DNA of 64,000 bases from Castanea sativa (Eukaryota; Streptophyta; Magnoliopsida; Fagales; Fagaceae). Of this stretch, positions 1-11,190 are shown piece after piece. The translations under genes were made by a program, and so were the position numbers. The notes under the pieces are model-generated. The model saw nothing but the letters and a program-made list of their open reading frames with translations, was not told the origin of the DNA and did no database searches. The DNA lies in the NCBI RefSeq assembly GCF_040712315.1, contig NC_134015.1, positions 9,382,945-9,446,944 on the forward strand. Reading direction: 5' to 3'. The stretch's first letter is position 1; each line of letters begins with the position of its first letter.

Positions 1-420
1 AGGCCATGGATGCACCACCTCCACCACCATCCCCTACTTCTTCTTCACCTTCTCATTCGCAATCTCCAATCCCAAATCGGCATTACCACTGCTGCTATCA
101 ATCCCCAACCCTAGTTGCGATTGGGGATGAGGTGGGTGGTCAACTTGGGGGTTTCTGGATTGGCGCCAAGCGCGGATGCGTTGGAGGGTTTGGTCCTTTT
201 GGGAGAGGAGGGACTGCTGCTGTTTTTCGATGGTGTCGATTTGGTCGAAGACGAAGCTGAGGCGGGCGGAGAGAGAGGAGGGTTTTGGAGGAGAAGGAGG
301 GTCTGAAGAAGAAGAAGAAGAAAAGGGTTTAAGGAGAGAGAAAGGGAGAGGGGGTTTGGGGTTTTGGGAGGAGAGAGAAAGGCGTCTTAGGAGAAGGAGA
401 GAAAATGGGGTTTGTGCCAT
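1..420 (-). CDS. 5' end of a probable organellar RanBP2-type zinc-finger protein (VAR3/OZ1-like), cut by the window edge and holding an in-frame TAG
   Basis: The reading frame starts at the ATG at 418-420 and runs 128 codons to a TAG at 34-36. The N-terminus (MAQTPFSLLLLRRLSLSSQ) is Ser/Leu/Arg-rich with almost no acidic residues, like a mitochondrial or plastid transit peptide. A Ser/Pro linker and a short helical stretch (QIDTIEKQQQSLLSQKDQTL, about residues 60-80) follow. After the TAG the same frame continues to base 1 as GMVVEVVHPWP. That block resembles the conserved HPWPEW segment that I recall from plant VAR3/OZ1-type zinc-finger proteins, which act in plastid RNA editing and development. 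The zinc fingers would lie beyond the window. Start choice: first ATG, with a stop-containing purine-rich leader upstream. The TAG may be a true nonsense mutation, a sequence error, or part of an intron whose donor would be AAG|GTGAAG just before it. The family call rests on memory of a short motif. Confidence 0.45.
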
Positions 421-668
421 TTGAGAGTGAGAAAGAGAAGAAATGGGGGTTTAAGGGGTTTTTAGAGGTAAAGAGTGTTAAATCTTAAAACCCTCTGCAT
501 GAATGAGAAAGAGGGAAGTGATACTGATGACCGAAAAATGAGGTAAAAGCTTAAACCCTGTGGCTGTGGAGAGAAATGATATTCTGTATAACATGTGTAT
601 GAGATATCTCACCTCTATATAACCATAACCCAAAAAGATAAAATTAAAAAAAAAATAGAAAACCTTGA
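421..668. other. Presumed promoter and 5' UTR of the leftmost gene
   Basis: A purine-rich leader (421-480) lies upstream of the minus-strand ATG at 420. The 89-codon minus ORF at 478-747 has no recognisable features and crosses into the next element, so I treat it as chance. I see no clear TATA box. Confidence 0.3.
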
Positions 669-1121
669 CACTTTGTTTGGTTGGAAATGAGGGAAAAGAA
701 AGGATTGCTTCTCTTGTATGTGTTTGGAAATAGGGAAGGAAAGACAAAATAAAAAAGAAGAATCACTTTGTTTGGTTTGCAAGGAAGAGAAATGAAAAGA
801 AAAATATTTGTTATTTATTTATTTATTTAACTTTTTATACCCTTATGAAGTAAAAATAGGAATACAAACTAATGGAGAATTTTTTAATTTTCAAGCACTT
901 CTAAGTCAAACTTTGTTGCTGCAATTTTTTATAAAAAAAAAAAATTGTGTTTCTCTCAATTTTTGCCCAAATTAAGCAGAAATGAGAAACTAAAGTGTGG
1001 GCCCAAGTGATTCAATTTCTTCCTTATTTTTCTTCTCTCTTGCTAGCAAAACAAAGGAAATGTTACTCTTTCCTTCATTTATCTTCTCTTCCCTCCTATT
1101 CCCCATTTTCCAAACAAAGTG
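669..1121. mobile_element. Non-autonomous TIR element (MITE), about 450 bp
   Basis: The left end reads CACTTTGTTTGGTTGGAAAT. The right end, reverse-complemented, reads CACTTTGTTTGGAAAATGGG, giving a terminal inverted repeat that continues imperfectly for about 60 bp as purine-rich GGGAAAAG-type sequence. A second internal CACTTTGTTTGG lies at 764. There is no coding capacity. The target duplication is not clear, so the superfamily is left open. Confidence 0.6.
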
Positions 1122-2726
1122 TAAAAACTTCTAAGGGGATGATTGGGGTAACAAGAGTTTTTAGAGTAAATATGTCATAAAATGTTTAAAATTATATCCA
1201 TCTATTTTGAAATAAATGGCTGAATTTTGCCCAGTTAATAATTTAAAGAAATATTAAAGTGGTGATAATTAATATTTCTTTGAATTTTGATTATAAGGTA
1301 GATACTAATCCACTTATTTCAATACGTAATGTATAAGATTTTAATTGCCATACTAGAGTTACTATAAGAATTTTAGAGAATGATAGTTTCTCTCCAAATC
1401 CTTCAAACTCCCCCCCCCCTCCCATTTTTATTGGATGTGAATTTTGGCAAATCCATCAATAGCTATATCATCAATCAAATGTTTAAATTTCAAGTTTTTT
1501 AGTCTTAAATTGTGCATAAAAACAACGTTTATTTATCAAATAATAATTAATATCTAATTTGAACAAAATTTGACATGTATGTTAAAAACATAAAGAACAT
1601 ATAATCAAATAGCTAGATTTTCAATATATATAATCATGTTAATTTTTTTTTTTAGTTTGGACTCGAGAGAAACTTTGTCCTTTATAGAATCTTAATATGT
1701 ATTACAACATCTTGTCATATAATGGTATTGGTAGTTTGGTACTTATGCGCACTCATGTGAGATTGTGAGAGAATTGTGTAGAATAATTTGTCCTACATAC
1801 CCACTAAAATTCATTTCTCCTCCATCTACACCCAATTCCAAAGGGGTGATATCTCATTCAATTGTCATATTTCTTCTAGATTAAGTGAGATTCACTGGTG
1901 TGTATCACACATCTTGATGTTGAGAGGAATGTTGGATTTAATAATTTAATAATTTTCATTCTTTATCCCAGTTCTATTTTTTAAATTATAAATGCTTATA
2001 TATATAAAAGCCTAGATGTAATTTTTTGTGTATATATTTCTAAGAGCCTTTTACTTGTTGACCAAGATGATAAATGATTCCAATTTCCAACTCATAAATG
2101 TCTTATATTCAAGAATAATCAACTGAGTGTTCATGTTAAGCTTAACTGACATTTTAGTCAATTTAAAATTTGAAGGTTTTGGTTCCTTTCTAACAAGAAT
2201 AATGAATTTAATTTTGGGTCTCAAATTTTATCAAGGCTAGGCTGGTTTGTGCTAAGAGAGAGAGAGACCTACATGAACAGAGCTTAAACCATCTCCAGGG
2301 CCATACTAGACAAGCTAAATGATAGGGCTTCATGGCATACTTGTTTTTCTACCCACACTTTCTTTCTAATGATTGTTGTGTTCACTCTGAAATACTTTAC
2401 CATTCAGCCCAAAAATACCCATGAACCGCTTGAAAATAAAAATGCAAACTACTACATAAATATCATCAAAACTACAAAAATGAGTCATCTTGAAAAAATA
2501 TTTTTTATAAAACTAATCATTTTTCTATGTTTTGGTAGTAACCTTAAATAAGTCAAAAATAATCTCCTCCTTTTTCTTATTTAGTTATACTTTTTCTGTT
2601 TATCAATGATAGTTTTCTTTTCACTTTTTTTTTTTTTTATCTTTTTTTTTTTTAACTATCAAATGCTGAAAAATGCCAAAAACCATCTTCACACAATTTT
2701 CCAATGAAACAAACGGAGCATAAAAT
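1122..2726. other. AT-rich intergenic DNA with no gene seen
   Basis: The stretch is AT-rich with homopolymer runs, including a C8 run near 1412 and T runs near 1645 and 2625-2650. The only ORFs are about 60 codons, AT-biased and unlike known proteins. I see no RNA gene or clear repeat. Confidence 0.5.
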
Positions 2727-2902
2727 ACATTGGACATCAGACTTCTTTGTTGCTATATATAAGTACAAACAAACAGTGCATAAGTATTGTGGGTTAGTAG
2801 CATTGACCACTTTCTTGTATGAGCAAGGCACGGTGTTAACATCACAGCAAAATAGAGGATTACATTGGGCATCAGACTTCTTTGTTGCTATATACAACAT
2901 AT
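2727..2902. repeat. Pair of direct repeats, about 35-40 bp, 134 bp apart
   Basis: The words at 2727-2767 and 2861-2902 share CATCAGACTTCTTTGTTGCT and flanking bases with only a few differences. They lie just downstream of the REV3 stop. The ORFs at 2652-2912 on both strands are by-products of this repeat. Confidence 0.55.
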
Positions 2903-3088
2903 GATTAATCACCTAAAAAACACAAAATACAACTTACAACACAGGACTAAGTAAAGAAGAAGGTATGAACAAGTACAACAGTAACCTCATTCAAACAATG
3001 GAGAAAAGTGCGGAGTGGAGAATATTGAAGAAGGAAAATCCTTCTTTTCAATTCCCAACATCGAAGCACATGTTGGAATGACTAGTGC

Positions 3089-4925
3089 TCAAAACCACTC
3101 AACCATACATTTCGGGTAGAAACCTTTATCGGCAGCAATGGAAGAAAGACTTTGTAGTTCTTTCTGAACTTTCTGCCTCTCATAAAACACTGTGCATGCT
3201 AGTGAAGTGCACTTGACTCCACTTTCCACAACCCAGTCACCGCCTCCACAATGTTGACAAATAGCAGCAAGGTGTTGCATCTCTTTCTCCAATTTTGAAG
3301 TTCTTCCAATCACAACTGCTGCAACAGAAGCTCCCTTTCGCAAACATTGATTGCAAATATGGGCTGATGCCTGGACCAACTCACCACAAAGTATACAATG
3401 TTTTGAGAGATAGTAATAATCAATTCTGGTTCGTTGTGCATTTGGAGCAAAGAAGGGGTGTTTAGCAAAGTCTTCCCTGACTGGATGGGGCATCTCTATA
3501 AACCACTGGTTCAAGTCAGCTCCAACAAGTCCAAATACCCGCTGCAAAGCAGGGATTATTTGTTTGTTGATGTAATATAAATCATTTAATCTAAAGGGGG
3601 AATCCATTGCCAAAAGTTCCAATGGATCCACAACCATATCAATGAGGTGGGCCCCTGGCTCCCCATGGATTACAACATATGGTATTCGCTCTGCATAGCG
3701 TGGTTCTGCCCTTGGATCAGCTCTCATCGCTTTAGTGGCCACAATTGCTGCTAGTGGGAGAGATGAAGAGCTCCTTGTATAGTAGGTACCTAATCGAACC
3801 TCCTTTGTAAAAACAAAATCCTGAAGAGAAACCCTGCCAGATAGAATCCGGGTCCATTGGCGCTGCAAATATGCTTTAAGTTCAGAAGTGTTCTGATGTT
3901 CAAAAAAGAGTCTCAACGACTTCTCCAGTGTCTTGGAAACAGCTCCACATGTATCCCTGCGTACTATCTCAATGCCTTTAATTAGCATCAAATACAAGTT
4001 CAGACTGTTCTGGGCTCTCATAACTGTAACCAACATAGCGTTTCTTAGTAAGGAGGAAGCATGGATGATATAATTTCTCCATTTTCAAAGTGACTGGGTT
4101 TGGATTCATAGCAGTGATTGCAGAGACAATCTCATTCCCAATTCGAAAAGACTCTTTGACCGTGCATCCTTTGAGGAGGACAAACAAGCTGTCAGTATCA
4201 CCATAAATAACTTTAGCTTTCCACTTATCATGTGCATTCACAAATGAAATTGCCTTTTCAAGAGTACTACGGCCACATTGAACAATATTGTCTGCAAGCT
4301 CTGCATAAGGCATGCGACCACTAAATCCAGCAGCTGTATAGCCATATGTTACATTTGCTATCAGCTTCAAAGCAAGCTGTCTTGCATTAAAAATTCGGTG
4401 AAGAATTTTTTGCGAGGGGGACAATCTTTTCATAGCTTGTTTCACCATTATTCTAGTTGATAATATTTCCTCTAATAAACGGGGCATTATGCCTTTACGG
4501 ACCTTTGAAGATACATACATAACACCATTTGGAGTAAGTAATATCTCATTTTTCACTCACTTTAGAACAGGAGGATCTAGTGAAAATGAACTAACCCCAA
4601 GTGTATTTGCCTTTGAAGAAGCAACTTTTCCAAGGCATGTAGAAAAGTAAAGATTGTATGCAATTATCATCGAAGGATAGTGAGACTGAAAATCAAGAAC
4701 AACAACCGGATCTGCATAAAATCCAGACTCTGGTTCCATCACAAGTGGTAGGCATTCCATTGTGGGTTGAGAAGCAACCCGTTGACTTCTTGGGGATATA
4801 GCAAGATAATTTTGTGTATGTGCCAATCTCAGAAACATGGATTCAATGCGGTTTTGTGAACCTCGAGAGAGAACTGAGAAAAAGTCAATGCCAAACACAC
4901 GAGCAAGTTTTGATGTTCGATTTAT
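3089..4925 (-). pseudogene. REV3: REV3 C-terminal part: polymerase palm/fingers and the two cysteine clusters, with a TGA and a frameshift
   Basis: The exon starts after the acceptor TTTGCAG at 4926-4932 with [17 protein letters not shown]. Motif A reads [10 protein letters not shown], where the family has DFQSLYPSMI, so a core leucine has become histidine. The segment NARQLALKLIANVTYGYTA and the catalytic YGDTDS are intact. Two lesions split it: an in-frame TGA at 4557-4559 between SLDPPVLK and KNEILLTPNG, and a shift near 3981-3990 where FDA should pass straight into KGIE; four extra bases there fit best. The last 300 codons are open and hold CILC..CNQC (zinc-type CysA) and CQHC..CTSLAC (CysB, which holds a 4Fe-4S cluster in the family). 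The open tail argues for fairly recent inactivation, or for selection having lasted longer on this end. Confidence 0.88.
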
Positions 4926-5119
4926 CTGCAAAAACACATATCAAGATAATTCGAGCAGGAACTTACAATTAAAAAAAGAAAACCCATTAAATTCAGAACT
5001 AAGAATATCAGAAAGACTTTGGTCAACACAATAGAAGCTCTAACCAGGCTAGGACACGACAAATACACCTCTACCAAGACAACAACGCATGACTCAACCG
5101 ACAAAGTTTGGTATCCTAC

Positions 5120-5711
5120 CATATCAAGTTGGTTCATTATCTCAAGGTTCAATCTTGCTCTTTCTATAAAATACTCTATACATCTAAATCTTCCTCGTCC
5201 AGGACCACAAGAAAACCATTTTGTCAGTACTTTGTGACAAAATGAAGGAATTTTTCGCCTCAGCACAGCTTCGGCTACTGCTTCAACTGTGTACATATTA
5301 AGCTTAACTTCACCACGCATCAATCGCCATACATTCAAGACAATTCTACCACCAACATGAACACCACTAGCATGAGTTCGACCCCATTCATCCTCAATAA
5401 TGGCATCTTCTAGTATGATAGGATCAGTATTTAACCGTTCAGGAATTAAGTTATCAAAAATTCCTTTCTCAGGAATATCTAAATCTCTAGCAGCTATCTT
5501 GGTTTCAGATGGTGTTTGAGATATGTTATTGAGTAAACCTATACCTAGATGTGAAGCCCTTTCTGCCAAAAAACGAAGAGAACCACCTTGAATATCCCAA
5601 CGCATTATTATATCTGGGTCAGATGAACAGACAATCTTCATAAAGTGACTCAATAAGTACTTCTCCTCAGTGAAAACCAACATCTTGCAGGCAGATATTC
5701 CATCTAGAGTC
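5120..5711 (-). pseudogene. REV3: REV3 exonuclease-like domain exon, copy A
   Basis: The exon reads DGISACKMLVFTEEKYL at its start and ends at LNLEIMNQLDM with a clean donor ATG|GTAGG at 5119. It is open throughout and carries the DEWGRTHASGVHVGGRI and RGEVKLNMYT blocks typical of REV3. In the DPDII..WDIQGGS segment the usual glycine before WDIQ is arginine (IMRWDIQ), and a second Gly is Arg in GGSLRFLAE; copy B keeps Gly at both sites. Just after the acceptor, copy A has one base fewer than copy B (GACTCTAG against GATTTCTAG), which should shift the frame from the previous exon. Confidence 0.85.
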
Positions 5712-6988
5712 CTGCAAATAAACCAAGATTATAAAAAGCAACTAGGAAATAGCCATCTTCCATAAAATATAAAATAATGAAGGCATCAAACAATGTTTAT
5801 GGCATAGGCCACAAAGTAGCCCAAACCAACTGTAACATTCCAAGAGGCAGCAACATACATAGTCAGGTGCACAACACAACATTTAAACAAGTTATTCCAA
5901 TTTTATGCTATAAAATGTAATGAATATAAGGAAAAAAATGTGTAAGAATAGTCCACCTAAATTTAACTCAAAAACCAAAAGCGATCAACTAGTAAAAATT
6001 ACAAGCGTGTACACACACATAGTACCATCCATGTTATTTAAGGAACATTCAAGCAAGGTGGTACATAAGAAAGTAACAATAGCTGTGACAGCTGTATGAG
6101 TTCTCCTCATTCTAATTAATTGCCCCCTTTTCCGCTTCTTTTACAGATGGATAATAATTTTATTAGGCCAGAGAAAAAGAATTAAAAGGAGTGGAAGGAA
6201 AAAAGATCTTCATCAAAGTAATAGGACGGAAGATACAAAACGGAAGCAGCCCCCTAGCCTTCAAATTAAAGAGAAGCAACAAACAAAACACACTTTGTTG
6301 TGGTGCTAGAAGTTATCTTCTTATCTTATTCCAACATTAAAAAAATAATAATAATAACAATCTTCTTTCCCCATATTTCAGTCCATTGCAATAAACATGA
6401 AGATGTTTGGCTAAAATGCACCAACCCCCAATATTTACGGAAAACTTTTATTTTTCTCAAGGGTATGGGCATGGGTATTACCCTTAGGTGCCCTTAGTGG
6501 CCATGTGACATTCACATGGTCACCCCCCATTCTCAATTTGACTTGAGAGTAACAAAATAAAAACCTCTATTTGCACCTCAGTCAGCTTTTGGGTAAAATT
6601 GACTGAAAATTTAGTTCAGTGGGCTTAATTTTATTCTTTAACTATTAAGTTAGCTATACACCCAGTATACTGTAAACCCAGGATCTTACCCTTCACCCAT
6701 TCTTACATGAGAAGGAAGTGACATTGAGCTAGAGTTCATTGGCACTAGTGAAAATTTGAGGGCTATAAATGCATTTTAATCAAAAGGTTTGTTACTATTC
6801 CATTCTCTTATGTTCACATTTCCAGCACAATAAATAGAACATATGAGTGGATTTTTCAACTTGCAAACCAGACCTATCAACAAATGTCCACATTACAAAA
6901 ATTTAAAACATCAAGTCACACTCAACACCAAAAGAACAAAGGACAGAAAAATTACATGAAATCTCGATTTGATTATCAGCAACCATAC
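5712..6988 (-). other. REV3 intron, copy A
   Basis: No exon or other gene is visible. Much of it aligns by eye with 9875-11064 in copy B; for example GGCCATGTGACATTCACATGG occurs at about 6499 and again at about 10571. This shared intron sequence shows that the duplication was genomic and not an RNA-mediated copy. Confidence 0.7.
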
Positions 6989-7131
6989 CTCTTAAAAGCT
7001 TCAGTTTTACTACGCAAAAGCACATAAACTTCAGGAATGGAATCCGTATCATTCTAAATAGCGAGAGCTATGACATTGACGGCATCAAATCGAGGATCAG
7101 GTCTGAGATCTCCTCTAGATTCTGCTCGAAC
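6989..7131 (-). pseudogene. REV3: REV3 middle exon (RGDLRPDPRFD), copy A, with a TAG
   Basis: The exon reads AESRGDLRPDPRFDAVNVIA, then a TAG at 7054-7056, then NDTDSIPEVYVLLRSK. The family has glutamine or a similar residue at the stop. The donor AAGAG|GTATGG is good. The acceptor appears lost: copy B has ATAG|G where copy A has ATGG|G. Confidence 0.82.
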
Positions 7132-7473
7132 CCATTCCCATTATAAAATTGTAAGGGAAAATTTATAGAAAAATGATTTTATCCAAAAGTAAAAACAAGC
7201 ATAAATAAAGTTCTAATTATCTGGTTATAGAAAGCAACAAAAGTGGGAAAAAATGATTCTTAATCATATGAATGAACACACAATTTAAGTCTCAATATAT
7301 ACCAACACATACCACAATGGATTCATAATCCAATACATTTCCTAAGGAAAGAGAGAGACCATGACTAATTTTTCACGTAGATATTGAAAGTTTCCTTACT
7401 CCAGTGATACACACAAGTTATACCAATTAAAAAAAAAAAAAATCTAATTCATAAATTTTTGACAATACATAAT

Positions 7474-7597
7474 TTGGTGTCTGTTTGGGAACAACTTATC
7501 TAGCTTTTTTCTGAATTTTTTTTGCTAAAAGTGTGAAAAGTATACTTGTATTTCAAAAAAGTGAGAAAAAGTAAGATTTTAAAAAAGCTAAACTTGA
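7474..7597. mobile_element. Small foldback-like insertion in the REV3 intron
   Basis: Copy B reads straight from CATAATTTG to ATAAGAAACTAC (about 11530-11548), whereas copy A has about 124 extra bases starting GGTGTCTGTTTGGGAACAAC. The interior has an imperfect inverted pair, CTAGCTTTTTT near 7500 and AAAAAAGCTAAA near 7582. No coding sequence is present. This is probably a degraded MITE. Confidence 0.4.
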
Positions 7598-7613
7598 TAA
7601 AACTACAAATTTT

Positions 7614-7885
7614 TTTTTGATAGGTAAGAAGACTTTTATTGAAAAAATTGAATATCATGTTCACGATGGTGAGCACTCTGAATAAGAAATAGATACAATA
7701 TAATCAAGAACTTAAGGAAATATAGACTAAAAAATCAGATAAAGAAATACAATTCGTACACCCCCAAATACAAGCCCAAAGAAACAGAGTACCAAAGAGT
7801 AGAGATTTTAGATGATCTAATGTTCTCTCATTGTCTTCAAAAGTGCGGGTATTGCGTTCCTGCCAAACTAACCACATTAAATTTG
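7614..7885 (-). mobile_element. 5'-truncated LINE (non-LTR retrotransposon) 3' end
   Basis: The minus-strand translation contains MWLVWQERNTRTFEDNERT and LLFGTLFLWACIWG, the C-terminal region typical of plant LINE reverse-transcriptase polyproteins. The 3' end finishes in an A-run (T-run on the plus strand at about 7609-7618) after a CTATC word common at plant LINE tails. The host word AAACTACAAATTT flanks it at about 7600-7613 and 7886-7898, a target duplication of about 13 bp as made by target-primed reverse transcription. It is absent from copy B, so it inserted after the REV3 duplication. Confidence 0.75.
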
Positions 7886-8443
7886 AAACTACAAATTTAA
7901 AATCAGAGGTAGTGAATTCATCACTAAACAACTTCAGAAGGAAAATGAAATGTACTATTATAGTGCTGAAAAAGGCCAAGAGCCAAAGCTTTTCTCTCTA
8001 ACTCTCCCTGATCTTGAAATACTATCAAGTTGACTTGACAGTATTGATGTTGGCAAAGGTAAGATGGTGCTATAATTTCGTACCAAAACTAAACTGATTT
8101 AGGATAATGTCATATTATTGTCTGAATGACCAATTTCCAAGTGCTAAGAGCATGAGAAAGTATGAGCTCCCTACTTAAAAAGAACAACCTTCAAATGCAA
8201 AGTATATCATAATCGAATTGTAAATATTTATGTGTACAGAAATATGGAATAGTATTTTGAATAATCATGTAAAACATTAAGCATACAAACCGATGAGAAT
8301 GTTCACCAAAAAACATAAAACAAAAAAAGCCATGGGAATTTAGGTTTGAGATAACATATCTTTTGAATATAATTTAGAAACGTACATCTAGTTTTGCAAA
8401 AATATCAAACATAAAAATTATAATAAAAAAAGTAGTCCAATAC

Positions 8444-8820
8444 CTCTATACTTAACAATGTCAATTGTTGTCCACCACCAACGCTTGCAGGGTCCTGAAA
8501 CCCACTTTGACTAAGAGGAGTAGGCTTTGATTTCCCATCTGGTCCTGAAATCTGAGACATGTCATGCGAGGAATCAGAGCATGATTTTTCTTTTGCAATA
8601 CCTCCTCCACCCTGGATTATTGTCGTCACCCCATCACCAACTGTACTCCTTTCTGCATTAAGGTTTCTGGGGTTTTCATGATACAAACGATCCAAAATAG
8701 GCTCCACATGAGATCCAGAACCAGATTCAGGCATATCCTTGTCGGAACAATCAAGGAAAAAGCTTTGTGCCTTCTCACAATCATCAGGCAAAGAACTTTG
8801 AGAGCCAATCAAACTGCTAG
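8444..8820 (-). pseudogene. REV3: REV3 middle exon (DGKSKPTPLSQ...LLSIE), copy A, open
   Basis: This 377-base exon is bounded by GGTTCAG|C and GAG|GTATTG and has no stop. It encodes SSLIGSQSSLPDDCEKAQSF through SQISGPDGKSKPTPLSQ and ends DPASVGGGQQLTLLSIE, a highly conserved plant REV3 segment preceding the exonuclease-like domain. It is the best preserved of the duplicated exons; copy B has lost the DGKSKPTPLSQ part. Confidence 0.85.
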
Positions 8821-9324
8821 CTGAACCAGCAAAGTGTCATAGAATTGATAATAAGTTTTTCATTTGCAAATGCAGATGTTATTCTTCCCACAAATTAACA
8901 CGAGTAGCTTGCAAACATCCACCATAAAATATAACTTGAGTTACAATATCTTCCTAAAGTTTAAATTGAGCAAGCAACCCCCTAATCTCACTCAAACTTC
9001 GAAAAGCGCCTTACAATTCCATTTATCATCGAATTAAGAGCAATTTAATGAACCTGAGAAAGAGAAAAAGCTGAAGAGAGCTTTGGTTGTATCTCGTATC
9101 TTTTTTTTTTCTTTTTTTTTTGTGAGGGAGGGGAGGGGTTGATACATTTCTTCAATAATCTGCTCCTACTTTGATGACAATTATAACAACAACTGGCTAT
9201 TTGGAATTTTGAGTGATGTTAGGAGGTTGGTTGCTGGATTCTAAATTTTAGGGAGGACAAATGAAACTCAAGATGATAGTTTAGTAATCATAGAAATTAC
9301 ACAAATAATACTAAAGTAAATTAC
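8821..9324 (-). other. REV3 intron, copy A
   Basis: The stretch aligns loosely with 12381-12849 of copy B (for example TTTGGAATTTTGAGTGATGT near 9200 and a close match near 12738). A T-rich run lies near 9100-9120. No exon is visible. Confidence 0.6.
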
Positions 9325-9458
9325 CTTTCATTGAGTAGGGATGCCCATGACAAATTGATCAGAATCAGAGCCACTAATTCTAGCATGACTGTATACAACT
9401 TCTTTCACTTCTCGACAGTTTCCCTCAAAGAAAGGGGAAAGATCGTCCATAACTGTTC
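9325..9458 (-). pseudogene. REV3: REV3 middle exon (DDLSPFFEGN), copy A, truncated
   Basis: After the acceptor AATAG|GAACAG it reads MDDLSPFFEGNCREVKEV and then ISGSDSDQFVMGIPTQ, with no frameshift, then TGA and AAAG|GTAATT. Comparison with copy B shows that several hundred bases, from inside this exon through the following short exon, are deleted here, so the YQNDGSYLYLLTP part is lost. Confidence 0.8.
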
Positions 9459-9691
9459 CTATTAAAAATATATATAAGTTGGTCAGATATACTATAAAAC
9501 ATGCACTACAAGATGAGGTAAATCACCATCAACCCCCTCCCCCCTCCAAAAAAAAAGAACATAATTAAGTCGTGTTTATAGAAACAAAATGAACAAATGG
9601 AGCTTTGTTCTAAACCTAAGGACCAATAAAAAAAAAATTGGAGATATTGCATGCTATCAAGAAACTTTGCAACCTGATGATCCATCAAAAT

Positions 9692-9874
9692 TATTGAGTA
9701 AACCAATTCCGAGATGTGAAGCTCTTTCTGCCAAAAAACCAAGAGAACCACCTTGAATATCCCAACCCATTATAATATCTGGGTCAGATGAGCAGACAAT
9801 CTTCATAAATTGACTACATAAGTACTTCTCAGAGAAAACCAACATCTTGCAGTCAGATATTCCATCTAGAAATC
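9692..9874 (-). pseudogene. REV3: REV3 exonuclease-like exon, copy B, cut at the duplication junction
   Basis: It reads GFLDGISDCKMLVFSEKYL, then IMGWDIQGGSLGFLAERASH, then stops matching REV3 after IGLLNN at about 9692. Homology to copy A ends at the same residues (about 5527), so this is a duplication or deletion breakpoint. It retains the family glycines that copy A has lost. The 140 bases between 9550 and 9692 match neither copy. Confidence 0.82.
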
Positions 9875-11064
9875 CTGTAAATATATGACGATTATGAAAA
9901 GTGATTAAAAATAGTGATCTTCCATAAAAAGAAAACAATGAATGCATAAAACAATGTTTATGACAAAGGCCACGAAGTAGTCCAAACCAACTGTAACATT
10001 CCAGGAGGCAGCAACATACATAGTCAGGTGTAGATCACAACATTTAAATAGGTCATTCCATTTTTATGTTGTAAAATGTTATGATATAAGGAAAAAAGTG
10101 TAAAAATAGCCCAACAAAATTTAACTGACAAGGTAATTTCCAGATGATCTAATTGGTCAAAATAAATAAAAACCAAAAGCGACCAACTAGTAAAAATCAC
10201 AAGCATACACACACATGGTACGATGAATGTTGAGGAACATTCAAGCAGGGTGAGTGATACATTAGAAAGTAACATTAGCTGTATGGTTTCCCCTCATTCT
10301 TATTTATTGCTCACTTTTCCCCTCCTTTTACAAATAGTTAATACTTTTACTAGGCCAAGGAAAAAAGAATTAAAAAGAGAGGAAGGAAAATAGATCTTCA
10401 TGAAAAGGAATAGGAGGGAAGATACCAGGCAGTAGATGTTTTCTTCTTTCCCAATAATTCTGTCCATTGCAATTAAACATGAAGACACCAACACCCATCC
10501 AACTTTTACCAAAATTTAGGGAAACATTTTATTTTTTTCAGGGTCATGAGTATGGGTATTACCCCTTAGTGGCCATGTGACATTCACATGGTCACCTCCC
10601 ATTCTTAATTTGACTTGAGGGTAACGAAATAAAAGTCACTATTTGCACCAAAGTCAGTTTATGGGTAAAAATGACTGAAAAATTAGTTAAGTGGACTTTA
10701 CTTCAATTGTATTTAATTTTTAATTGGTAAGTTACTTATACACTATGTTGTAAACTCACGATGTCACCCTTCACCCATCTTACATGAGAAGGGAGTGCCA
10801 TTGAGCTAGAGTTCACTGGCACTAGTGAAAGGTCAAAAGCCATAAATAAATGCATTTTAATTAAAAGATTTAGTTATTCCATTCTCTTACATTCACATTT
10901 CCAGCACATATGAAGCATAGAACATATTAGTTAATTTTTCACTTCCAGATCCATCAACAATTGCCCGCATTACAAAAAATTTAGAACATCAACTCACTCA
11001 CCACAAAACAAGCAGTGGAAGGAAAAATTACATGAAATCCTGATTTGATTATCATCAACCATAC
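9875..11064 (-). other. REV3 intron, copy B
   Basis: This is intronic sequence paralogous to 5712-6988. No other gene is seen; the 70-96-codon ORFs here are chance. Confidence 0.65.
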
Positions 11065-11190
11065 CTTTAAAAGCTTCAATTTTACTACACAAAAGCACAT
11101 AAACTTTAGGAATGGAATCCTTATCATTTTGGCATTGATGGCATCAAATCAAGGAATAGGTTTGAGATCTCCTCTAGATTTTGCTTGAGC
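11065..11190 (-). pseudogene. REV3: REV3 middle exon (RGDLRPDPRFD), copy B, with a TGA and a deletion
   Basis: The acceptor AAATAG|G is intact. The frame reads KSRGDLKPIP, then TGA in place of the conserved Arg (CGA to TGA), then FDAIN. A short deletion relative to copy A removes the VIALA segment and shifts the frame. The donor AAAG|GTATGG is intact. Confidence 0.78.

Larger units (their letters stand above)
7132..8443 (-). other. REV3 intron, copy A, enlarged by insertions
   Basis: It aligns with 11191-12067 of copy B but carries a small foldback-like insertion (about 7474-7597) and a LINE fragment. No REV3 exon is missing from this interval relative to copy B. Confidence 0.65.

Noticed and set aside
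478..747. 89-codon minus ORF upstream of the leftmost gene
   Set aside because: No recognisable motif, AT-driven composition, and it runs into a TIR element.
9640..9692. DGSSGCK words at the duplication junction, resembling the DGISGCK start of the REV3 exon
   Set aside because: Only seven residues match, with no continuation in the DNA; chance cannot be excluded.
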